Origin: Pseudomonadota bacterium
GTDB taxonomy: Bacteria > Pseudomonadota > Alphaproteobacteria > Acetobacterales > Acetobacteraceae
Direction: 5' to 3'
Length of the DNA: 64,000 bases
NCBI GenBank assembly: GCA_021798575.1
Contig: JAJZGI010000001.1
Location: forward strand, 1 to 64,000
The notes beneath the pieces were generated by a model. It was not told the DNA's origin and did not search any database. It saw nothing but the letters and a program-made list of their open reading frames with translations. Position 1 is the stretch's first letter, and each line of letters begins with the position of its first letter. Shown one piece after another: positions 8,096-16,299 of the stretch. A program made the translations under genes and the position numbers.

Positions 8096-8637
8096 CGCGC
8101 TTCGGCTGGGTCATGGCGACCTATTTTTCTGCGATGGCGACCACGGGCGCCGCCTTCATGCACCCACCGCCGAAGCTGATCTGGAACGCCAGCGCGAGCG
8201 TGCCTGTGGGGCTTTATGCCCTGCGGCCGATTGGCGCCCTCTACGACACCGAACTCGTGGCCATGGCGCCGCCGGAGCCGATCGCGAGCTTCCTAAGCCG
8301 GGGCGGTTACTTGCCGCGCGGCGTGCCCCTGATGAAGCGGATTCTTGGCCGGCCAGGACAGACAGTCTGCCGCGCCGGGCTGCACATCACCATCGACGCT
8401 GTCGAGGTCGGCGATGCGCAAGCGCATGACCGCAGGGGACGCGATCTGCCTGTTTGGGCCGGCTGCCGAACCCTCGCGCCCAGCGAGGTCTTTCTGATGA
8501 ACCCGGGCGTCCAAGACAGCCTCGACGGGCGGTATTTCGGCGTGTTGCCCGCGAGCTCGATCATCGGTCGCGCCGCACCCGTTTGGACCGATGAGGCCGG
8601 CGATGGCCGGTTCGTCTGGCGCGCCGCCACACACTGA
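8092..8637 (+). CDS. traF: TraF-like S26 family signal peptidase
   Basis: IWNASASVPVGLYALRP...PLMKRILGRPGQTVCR...LNPGVQDSLDGRYFGVLPASSIIGRAAPVW (read as MNPGVQDSLDGRYFG in the ORF). Confidence 0.88.
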   Translation: MTRFGWVMATYFSAMATTGAAFMHPPPKLIWNASASVPVGLYALRPIGALYDTELVAMAPPEPIASFLSRGGYLPRGVPLMKRILGRPGQTVCRAGLHITIDAVEVGDAQAHDRRGRDLPVWAGCRTLAPSEVFLMNPGVQDSLDGRYFGVLPASSIIGRAAPVWTDEAGDGRFVWRAATH

Positions 8638-8671
8638 AACCAAGACCCAACCTGAAGGAAAGGAGATGACT

Positions 8672-9010
8672 ATGGCTCGCATCGGCGCCTTCACCACGAC
8701 CGCCAACGGCTATTGCGGCAGGCTCAAAACCCTCACGCTCGATGTCGAACTTACCCTCGTTCTGGCCGATGCTGGCGACGGCAAGACGGCGCCCGATTAT
8801 CGGATCTACCGCGGCACGGAGCCCGATGGCCCAGAGGTCGGCGCGGGCTGGAAGCGCACCGGCAAGAATGCCGGAGACTTCATCTCGCTACTGATCGACG
8901 ACCCGGTGTTCAGCCATCCGATCCGCGCCAACCTGTTTCAAGCGGACGAGAGCGGATCGGTCTTCGATCTGATCTGGCTCCGTCCAGCCAAGCGCGCTGA
9001 ACGGGCTTGA
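8672..9010 (+). CDS. DUF736 family protein (second copy)
   Basis: MARIGAFTTTANGYCGRLKTLTLDVELTLV...GAGWKRTGKNAGDFISLLIDDPVFSHPIRANLFQ; aaggagatgact before ATG. Confidence 0.87.
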   Translation: MARIGAFTTTANGYCGRLKTLTLDVELTLVLADAGDGKTAPDYRIYRGTEPDGPEVGAGWKRTGKNAGDFISLLIDDPVFSHPIRANLFQADESGSVFDLIWLRPAKRAERA

Positions 9011-9068
9011 TCGGATGCAAACCTGTCCATCACCCAGAACCCATCGGTGTTTGCGCGGCTTGCCGCCG

Positions 9069-9800
9069 ATGCGCCGAACCATCGCAGTCGTTGTCCTGGC
9101 GACGACATCGTTCCTCGGCCCAACGGCGACCCCCTTTGCATCAACTGCATACGCGCAGACCCGTCCTCCGATGGTCGCGGAGGTGGCCGATCCCTTCGCG
9201 GGCTTTGTCGCCGAAGCAGCAGGGCGTTTCGGCATTCCGGCGGCCTGGATACGCGCAATCATGCACGCTGAGAGCCGGGAGGATCCTCGCGCCGTCTCAC
9301 CAAAGGGCGCGATGGGGCTGATGCAAATCATGCCGTCGACCTGGGCGATCCTGCGCGTCCGACACCGTCTGGGCGCAAATCCCTTCGATCCGCGCGACAA
9401 CATCTTGGCGGGAGCGGCGTTCCTGCGAGAGCTGCACGACCGCTACGGATCGCCCGGCTTCTTGGCGGCCTACAATGCGGGGCCGGGTCGCTACGAAGGC
9501 CATCTCGCGACCGGCCGCTCGCTCCCGGCAGAGACGAAAGCCTATGTGGCCACGATCGCGCCACTGATCGGCGATGGGCCAGTTGATGATGCGGTCAAGG
9601 TCGCCTCGATCGCGCGTTCCTGGACCGAGGCGCCCCTCTTTATCGGGCAAGAAAACAGCGCTCCGACCGTCGATCAATTGACGCACCCCCTGCAACCAAA
9701 CCCGCCCGCGAAGGATCGACGCGTGGTCGATGTCTCGGCCCTCGTGCCGCAGCCCGACAGCCTCTTTGTGCGGGTTTCAGCGCGGAATCCCGAACGATGA
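9069..9800 (+). CDS. Lytic transglycosylase (SLT domain)
   Basis: Signal-peptide-like start, then IPAAWIRAIMHAESREDPRAVSPKGAMGLMQIMPSTWAILR and FLAAYNAGPGRYEGHL. Confidence 0.92.
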   Translation: MRRTIAVVVLATTSFLGPTATPFASTAYAQTRPPMVAEVADPFAGFVAEAAGRFGIPAAWIRAIMHAESREDPRAVSPKGAMGLMQIMPSTWAILRVRHRLGANPFDPRDNILAGAAFLRELHDRYGSPGFLAAYNAGPGRYEGHLATGRSLPAETKAYVATIAPLIGDGPVDDAVKVASIARSWTEAPLFIGQENSAPTVDQLTHPLQPNPPAKDRRVVDVSALVPQPDSLFVRVSARNPER

Positions 9801-10054
9801 GCCAGGTCGTAGTCTGTGCGGCAGTAGCGAGCGCTCGGATGGCCTTGGGTTTGGAGGGGCGTTGTCTGGTCAAGACGACCGAACGACGGCGAGATAAAAG
9901 CGGCTCTCCGGTCGCCATCCAAGTCCCTGACAGGACTTGTCTTTCTCCGTGCCGGTCGGTCGGGTCGCGTGCCGCTCCTGCTGATAGTGTCAATGTTTTC
10001 AATGGGTTTTTCGGCACCGTCCCGAAGCATCCTCGCTCCGGCACCGATCGATGA
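9797..10054 (+). CDS. Hypothetical small ORF between the transglycosylase and relaxase genes
   Basis: 85 aa with 4-nt ATGA overlaps at both ends; composition not clearly coding. Confidence 0.3.
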   Translation: MSQVVVCAAVASARMALGLEGRCLVKTTERRRDKSGSPVAIQVPDRTCLSPCRSVGSRAAPADSVNVFNGFFGTVPKHPRSGTDR

Positions 10055-11811
10055 ACCGGAATGGCGAGGATTTCCGGATTCGACCTGGGCGCATCCGGAG
10101 CACTCGCGCCGGCAAGTCCAAGAGCTTCGTCAATCAGGTGTTGCGCGCCGCGAAGAAGGCCGGCCATCAGGCCGCGCAGATCGGCGCCGGCAAGCGCACC
10201 GGGCTGGGGCGATCGACATTCGGCCGAGGCCGCATTGCCTTCAGTCGCAATCGCCTGTTCTCGACCAGCCGTCGCGTCGTGGTGAAGGCGCGGATCGCGC
10301 GCCACCAGGGCCGCGCCTTCCGCTCCGCCCCGATGTCGGCGCATGTCGCTTACCTCAAGCGCGAGGGCGTGACGCGGGACGGCGAGAAGGCGCGAATGTT
10401 CGATGCAGACACCGACCGGGCCGATGACGCTGGCTTCGCGGAGCGTTCAAAGGACGATCGCCATCATTTCCGCTTCATCGTCTCGCCCGAAGACGCCGCC
10501 GAAATGACCGACCTCAAGGCCTTCACCCGCGACCTCGCCCGCCAGATGGAAACCGATCTCGGCACCAGGCTCGATTGGATCGCCATCGACCATTGGAATA
10601 CCGACAATCCGCATGTCCACCTGCTGGTCCGGGGCGTCGACCAGGCCGGCCAGGACCTCGTGATCTCCCGCGACTACATCAGCCGTGGCCTGCGCTCGCG
10701 CGCCGAGGAGCTCGTCTCCATCGAGCTGGGGCCGAAGCCTGAAAACGAGATCCGATCGGCGCTTCAACGCGAAGTCGGCGCGGAGCGCTGGACCCGGCTC
10801 GACGCCGAAATCCGCATGGCCGCCGACGAGACCGGCGCCATCGATCTGCGTCCCGAGCAACCCGGCGTCACCGATCCTGAGGCCCGCCGGTTCATGATTG
10901 GCCGCCTCCAACATCTGGAGACCATGGGGCTCGCCGCGCCCGCCGGTCCCGGCGAGTGGATCGTCGGACTTGAAGCGGAGAAGAGCCTGCGCGATCTCGG
11001 CATGCGAGGTGACATCATCAAGACGATGCACCGCGCCTTCACCGAGAATGGGTTGGAACGTGGGGTCAGCGACTACGTCATCGAGACCGGCGCGGCCACG
11101 TCTCCCATCATTGGCCGGCTGGTGGACAAGGGGCTCCATGACGAGCTGACCGGTGAGGCCTATGCCGTCATCGATGGCACGGACGGCCGCGCTCACCATG
11201 TTCGATTTCGCGGCGTTGAAGCCTTCGAGCATGCGCCGCCGCCCGGCGGCATCGTGGAGGTGCGCCACTTTGGCGGCGACAACGATCCGCGACCGACACT
11301 GGCTCTGGCCAACCGTTCGGACATCGATCTTGCCAGGCAGGTGACCGCGCCGGGCGCGACCTGGCTCGATCACCGTCTGGTCGAGCGCGAGCCCATGCCG
11401 CTTTCCATGGGCGGGTTCGGACGTGAGGTCCGGGAGGCCATGACGGCCCGAGCCGATCATCTTGCAGTCGCCGGCTTCGCCCGTCGGCAGGGACAGCGCA
11501 TCATCCTTCAGCGCGATCTCCTCGACACCCTGCGTCGGCGAGAGTTGGACGGCGTCGGCGCCGCACTGTCGGCGCAAACCGGACTCCCACACCTGAAGAC
11601 GGCGGCTGGAGAACACGTCGCTGGAACATACCGCCAGAGTTTGACGCTCACCTCCGGCCGGTTCGCCATGATCGACAACGGCCTGGGCTTCCAGTTGGTG
11701 CCGTGGTCGTCGTCACTGGAGAAGCAGCTTGGCCGCCATGTTGCCGGCGTCATGAAGGATAGCGGCGGAATTGAATGGACGCTTGGCCGCAACCGCGGCC
11801 TCGGCTTGTGA
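10051..11811 (+). CDS. VirD2-like relaxase with DUF3363 C-terminus
   Basis: HHFRFIVSPEDAAEMTDLKAFTRDLARQMETDLGTRLDWIAIDHWNTDNPHVHLLVRGVD; HVHLLVRG histidine motif. Confidence 0.92.
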   Translation: MNRNGEDFRIRPGRIRSTRAGKSKSFVNQVLRAAKKAGHQAAQIGAGKRTGLGRSTFGRGRIAFSRNRLFSTSRRVVVKARIARHQGRAFRSAPMSAHVAYLKREGVTRDGEKARMFDADTDRADDAGFAERSKDDRHHFRFIVSPEDAAEMTDLKAFTRDLARQMETDLGTRLDWIAIDHWNTDNPHVHLLVRGVDQAGQDLVISRDYISRGLRSRAEELVSIELGPKPENEIRSALQREVGAERWTRLDAEIRMAADETGAIDLRPEQPGVTDPEARRFMIGRLQHLETMGLAAPAGPGEWIVGLEAEKSLRDLGMRGDIIKTMHRAFTENGLERGVSDYVIETGAATSPIIGRLVDKGLHDELTGEAYAVIDGTDGRAHHVRFRGVEAFEHAPPPGGIVEVRHFGGDNDPRPTLALANRSDIDLARQVTAPGATWLDHRLVEREPMPLSMGGFGREVREAMTARADHLAVAGFARRQGQRIILQRDLLDTLRRRELDGVGAALSAQTGLPHLKTAAGEHVAGTYRQSLTLTSGRFAMIDNGLGFQLVPWSSSLEKQLGRHVAGVMKDSGGIEWTLGRNRGLGL

Positions 11812-11888
11812 ACGGGACGGCCTGTGCCAGGTCGGGCTTGCGCCAGCTCTCACGAGCGATCCGCCGACCACGCCTAATCGCCGCATAA

Positions 11889-11921
11889 TTTGCGAAGAAT
11901 ATTGCGCCTATTCTCCGCAAA
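11889..11921. promoter_or_regulatory. Imperfect inverted repeat upstream of traG
   Basis: TTTGCGAAGAATA-TTGCGCC-TATTCTCCGCAAA, 13-bp arms with one mismatch. Confidence 0.5.
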
Positions 11922-12068
11922 CCCGTCACGATCATCACCAGCGTCCAGGCGCGAAATTGGGGTTTCAGCCCCGTCTGCCCTATCGCCTGTATTTGCGCGC
12001 CACCGCCGCCGAGACCACGATCAAGGACCGGCGAGCCTTGAATTTCCTGATCCCACGCAACCACCCTG

Positions 12069-14084
12069 ATGGCATTTGCTGTCGAGGAACTGCGCTTGTC
12101 CGCCACCAAGATCCTGTGGGGTCAGATCACCGTCGTCTTTCTCATCGTGCTCGTCGCGATCTGGGCGGCGACGCAATGGACGGCTTGGCGCCTCGGCTTC
12201 CAACCCGAGCTTGGTCAGCCGTGGTTCGAGCTGGCGCGCTGCGTGCCCGTCTATCTGCCCCCCGCCTTTTTCTGGTGGTGGTACGCCTATGACGCATATG
12301 CGCCGCCCATCTTCGTCGAAGGCGCCTACATCGCATCATCCGGCGGTTTCATTTCCATCGCGGTCGCCATCGGCATGTCCGTCTGGCGCGCCCGCGAAGC
12401 CAAGAATGTCGAAACCTATGGATCGGCGCGGTGGGCTACGCCGGTGGAGATCCGACACGCAGGCCTCCTCGGGCCGGATGGCGTCGTGCTGGGACGGATG
12501 GAGCGCGATTATCTGCGCCACGACGGACCGGAGCATGTTCTCTGTTTCGCGCCCACCCGATCGGGCAAAGGCGTCGGCCTTGTAGTCCCCTCGCTTCTGA
12601 CCTGGCCGGGCTCGGCCATCGTTCATGACATCAAGGGCGAGAACTGGACGCTGACCGCGGGCTTCCGCGCACTTCATGGCCGCGTGCTGCTATTCGACCC
12701 GACCAATCCCGCATCGGCCGCCTATAATCCGCTGCTCGAAGTGCGTCGCGGCGAATGGGAGGTCCGTGATGTGCAAAACGTCGCAGACGTCCTAGTTGAC
12801 CCCGAAGGTTCGCTGGAGCGCCGCAACCACTGGGAAAAGACCAGCCACTCGCTGCTGGTCGGCGCCATCCTGCATGTCCTCTACGCCGAGGCGGATAAGA
12901 CCCTCGCAGGCGTCGCCGCCTTCCTCTCCGATCCCAAGCGTCCGATCGAGACGACGCTGCAGGCGATGATGACCACGCCGCATCTGGCCGAGGCGGGACC
13001 GCATCCCGTCGTCGCATCAACCGCGCGCGAGCTTCTCAACAAATCCGACAACGAGCGATCGGGCGTGCTCTCGACCGCCATGTCGTTTCTTGGCCTCTAC
13101 CGCGATCCTGTGGTGGCGCAGGTCACACGGCGCTGCGACTGGCGCATCACCGACCTGATCACCCAGGACCGACCAGCGACGCTCTATCTCGTGGTGCCGC
13201 CTTCTGACATCAGCCGCACCAAGCCGCTGATCCGCCTGGTGCTGAACCAGATCGGCCGACGGCTGACCGAAGACCTGCACGCCAAGAACCGGCGCCATCG
13301 GGTCCTGCTCATGCTCGACGAATTCCCGGCGCTTGGACGGCTCGATTTCTTCGAGAGCGCGCTAGCGTTCATGGCCGGCTACGGGCTCAAGGCGTTCCTG
13401 ATCGCGCAGTCGCTGAACCAGATCGAAAAGGCCTACGGCGCAAACAACTCCATCCTCGACAACTGCCATGTGCGGGTCAGCTTCGCGACCAACGACGAGC
13501 GCACAGCCAAGCGTGTGTCGGACGCGCTCGGCACCGCCACCGAGATGAAGGCGATGAAGAACTATGCCGGGCACCGGCTCTCGCCCTGGCTCGGCCACCT
13601 GATGGTCTCCAGATCCGAGACGGCGCGCCCGTTGATGACGCCGGGCGAGGTGATGCAGCTTCCGCCCGCAGATGAGATCGTCATGGTCGCGGGTACACCG
13701 CCCATACGCGCCAAGAAGGCGCGGTACTACGAGGACAAGCGGCTGGCGGAGCGGATACTGCCGCCGCCCCGGCTTGCGACGAAAACCCGGCGGCCGACAT
13801 CGGACACGTGGTCTACGCTCGCGCCCCAAAAGCCATCCGAAGCGCTGCTCGACGAAAACGAAAAGGCCGAAGACGCCGCCAATGGCGGCCTGCGGCGGGA
13901 GCCCGAACTTCCCGACCATGTGGCGATCGCCAAGGAAACGGCGCCGGCGCCCGCGCACGAGGAATTCGCGATCATCGACGATGAGCCTGAAGACGCCGCG
14001 CGCCAGTCCCGCGTCCTTCGCCAACAGTTGGGAGGTCTTGCGCGTCAGGCGTCGCTCGATCCCGCCGATGGTCTCGAACTGTAG
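12069..14084 (+). CDS. traG: VirD4/TraG-type conjugal coupling protein
   Basis: YGSARWATPVEI; FAPTRSGKGVGLVVPSLLTW Walker A; LLMLDEFPALGRLDFFESALAFMAGYGLKAFLIAQSLNQI. Confidence 0.95.
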   Translation: MAFAVEELRLSATKILWGQITVVFLIVLVAIWAATQWTAWRLGFQPELGQPWFELARCVPVYLPPAFFWWWYAYDAYAPPIFVEGAYIASSGGFISIAVAIGMSVWRAREAKNVETYGSARWATPVEIRHAGLLGPDGVVLGRMERDYLRHDGPEHVLCFAPTRSGKGVGLVVPSLLTWPGSAIVHDIKGENWTLTAGFRALHGRVLLFDPTNPASAAYNPLLEVRRGEWEVRDVQNVADVLVDPEGSLERRNHWEKTSHSLLVGAILHVLYAEADKTLAGVAAFLSDPKRPIETTLQAMMTTPHLAEAGPHPVVASTARELLNKSDNERSGVLSTAMSFLGLYRDPVVAQVTRRCDWRITDLITQDRPATLYLVVPPSDISRTKPLIRLVLNQIGRRLTEDLHAKNRRHRVLLMLDEFPALGRLDFFESALAFMAGYGLKAFLIAQSLNQIEKAYGANNSILDNCHVRVSFATNDERTAKRVSDALGTATEMKAMKNYAGHRLSPWLGHLMVSRSETARPLMTPGEVMQLPPADEIVMVAGTPPIRAKKARYYEDKRLAERILPPPRLATKTRRPTSDTWSTLAPQKPSEALLDENEKAEDAANGGLRREPELPDHVAIAKETAPAPAHEEFAIIDDEPEDAARQSRVLRQQLGGLARQASLDPADGLEL

Positions 14085-14093
14085 GGGGCAACG

Positions 14094-14540
14094 ATGCGCG
14101 ACCGGATGAACGTCTATTTTCCGCCGGCGATGTTGAAGGAGATCGCCGATCTGGCGGACCGCAAAGGCCTGTCGCGCTCGGCCATCGTCGAAGCCGCCGT
14201 CGCGTCGTTCCTGTCGCCTGATGGCGCTGATCGACGTGAAGCTGCCTTCACCCGGCGTCTTGATCGACTGACGCGCCAGGTCCAGCGTCTTGAACGCAAC
14301 GTCGGGATCTCGACAGAGACGTTGGCCCTGTTCGTGAGGTTCTGGCTCACCATCACGCCGCCTCTGCCGAACGACGCGCAAGCAGCCGCCCAAATCAAGG
14401 GGCGGGAACGCTACGAAGGCTTCATCGAGGCGCTCGGGCGCAGACTGCAGAAGGGACAGAGCCTCTTTCAGGAAATCCCCGACGATGTCGCTGGAAGGTT
14501 CCAGTCGCCGGACCCCGACGACTCGCCCCACGAAAACTGA
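14094..14540 (+). CDS. CopG/RHH-type protein linked to the conjugation module
   Basis: RMNVYFPPAMLKEIADLADRKGLSRSAIVEAAVASFLSPD. Confidence 0.78.
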   Translation: MRDRMNVYFPPAMLKEIADLADRKGLSRSAIVEAAVASFLSPDGADRREAAFTRRLDRLTRQVQRLERNVGISTETLALFVRFWLTITPPLPNDAQAAAQIKGRERYEGFIEALGRRLQKGQSLFQEIPDDVAGRFQSPDPDDSPHEN

Positions 14541-14717
14541 CCCCAAAGATCGCAACCCGCGAGTCGATCAGCCAGTCGACGGATTCGCCGTCCGCCTGTC
14601 TTTCTACGCCAGAGCACTACTACGCCCAGACGCTTGTTGAACTGCCCCAATTGCTCCCCTTTCTAATCATCCCCGTTGCCGAGCGCCTTCTGCGATCGGC
14701 TCTGAACGGGGTCGATC

Positions 14718-15686
14718 GTGGCGGTTCATTCCTTCCAGTCCGAAGCGGTTTCGAGGGGCGCACGCATGCTGCGCACCGCGCTCGGGCCGGCGATCGCGGC
14801 CTTCCTCGAAGACCCAAGCATCGTCGAGGTGATGCTGAACCCCGACGGGCGGCTCTGGATCGACCGCTTGTCGAGCGGACTTGCCGATACGGGTGAGCGG
14901 CTATCGGCGGCCGATGGCGAACGGATCGTTCGCCTAGTCGCCCACCATGTCGGCGCCGAAGTCCATGCCGGCGCCCCGCGCGTCTCAGCCGAGCTGCCGG
15001 AAACGGGAGAGCGGTTCGAAGGACTTCTTCCGCCGGTCGTCGCGGCCCCGGCGTTCGCGATCCGCAAACCAGCAGTCGCGGTCTTCACCCTCGAAAACTA
15101 CGTCGCCGCCGGAATCATGTCGGCCGCACAGGCCGCGGCACTTCGCCAAGCCGTGTCCGAGCGCCGCAATATCCTGGTCGCCGGCGGCACTTCCACAGGC
15201 AAGACAACCCTCACGAACGCCTTGCTCGCCGAAGTCGCGAAGACCTCGGACCGGGTCGTTCTGATCGAAGACACCCGTGAACTTCAATGCCAAGCGCCCA
15301 ACCTTGTGGCGCTGCGCACCAAGGACGGCGTCGTTTCGCTCTCCGATCTCGTCAGGTCATCGCTGCGCTTGCGCCCCGATCGCATTCCGATCGGCGAGGT
15401 GCGCGGCGCGGAGGCGCTCGATCTCCTCAAGGCCTGGGGCACGGGCCATCCCGGCGGTGTCGGCACCATTCACGCCGGCACTGGCATCGGCGCGCTGCGC
15501 CGCCTTGAGCAACTCATCCAGGAGGCTGTCGTCACGGTCCCGCGCGCCCTGATCGCCGAGACCATCGACCTCGTCGCGGTTCTCGCCGGCCGGGGCTCCG
15601 AGCGGCGATTGGCCGAACTCGTCCGCGTCACCGGCCTTGGACCGGCCGGGGATTACGCCCTCTCACCAGCAGGAGATACCGAATGA
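14718..15686 (+). CDS. trbB: P-type conjugative transfer ATPase TrbB
   Basis: [23 protein letters not shown] Walker [36 protein letters not shown]. Confidence 0.95.
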   Translation: MAVHSFQSEAVSRGARMLRTALGPAIAAFLEDPSIVEVMLNPDGRLWIDRLSSGLADTGERLSAADGERIVRLVAHHVGAEVHAGAPRVSAELPETGERFEGLLPPVVAAPAFAIRKPAVAVFTLENYVAAGIMSAAQAAALRQAVSERRNILVAGGTSTGKTTLTNALLAEVAKTSDRVVLIEDTRELQCQAPNLVALRTKDGVVSLSDLVRSSLRLRPDRIPIGEVRGAEALDLLKAWGTGHPGGVGTIHAGTGIGALRRLEQLIQEAVVTVPRALIAETIDLVAVLAGRGSERRLAELVRVTGLGPAGDYALSPAGDTE

Positions 15687-16012
15687 TCCGTCGACTTCTT
15701 CCCATTCGTCGCCTTCTCGCGGCGGCCGCCGCCGTTGGCGTGGCCACCCTCGCGAGCGCGCCAGCCTGGGCCGCCGGCTCCAACATGCCGTGGGAGCAGC
15801 CGCTCAATCAGATCCTGCAATCGGTCGAAGGGCCGGTCGCCAAGATCATCGCGGTGATCATCATCATCGTCACCGGCCTCACCCTGGCGTTCGGGGATAC
15901 CTCGGGCGGATTTCGCCGGCTTATCCAGATCGTGTTCGGTCTGTCGATCGCGTTTGCCGCGTCGAGCTTCTTCCTGTCGTTCTTCTCCTTCGGCGGCGGG
16001 GCGCTGATCTGA
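15683..16012 (+). CDS. trbC: TrbC/VirB2-type pilin
   Basis: Signal peptide then MPWEQPLNQILQSVEGPVAKIIAVIIIIVTGLTLAFGDTSGGFRRLIQIVFG. Confidence 0.92.
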   Translation: MIRRLLPIRRLLAAAAAVGVATLASAPAWAAGSNMPWEQPLNQILQSVEGPVAKIIAVIIIIVTGLTLAFGDTSGGFRRLIQIVFGLSIAFAASSFFLSFFSFGGGALI

Positions 16013-16290
16013 TGGACGGCATCGCCGCAGATGAACCCGTCCACGGCTTCGTCGCACCCGTCCATCGGGCGCTGACAGAGCCGATCCTGCTCGGCGGCGC
16101 GCCCCGCGCCGTCGCAATCCTGAATGGCACCTTGGCTGCAGCGTTGGGGCTGGGCCTGCGCCTATGGATCGCCGGGCTGCTGCTTTGGGTGATCGGACAC
16201 GCCGCCGCCGTTTGGGCGGCGAAGCGCGATCCGATGTTCGTCGACGTGGTGCGCCGCCATCTGCGCATCCCTGGCCATCTTAGCGTCTGA
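16012..16290 (+). CDS. trbD: TrbD/VirB3-like protein
   Basis: GFVAPVHRALTEPILLGGAPRAVAILNGTLAAALGLGLRLW...DPMFVDVVRRHL. Confidence 0.9.
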   Translation: MDGIAADEPVHGFVAPVHRALTEPILLGGAPRAVAILNGTLAAALGLGLRLWIAGLLLWVIGHAAAVWAAKRDPMFVDVVRRHLRIPGHLSV

Positions 16291-16299
16291 GGCCGGGCA

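Noticed and set aside
3129-9010. The two DUF736 genes as a recent duplication
   Set aside because: The proteins share family features but differ widely in sequence, so they look like ancient paralogues common in this ICE type.
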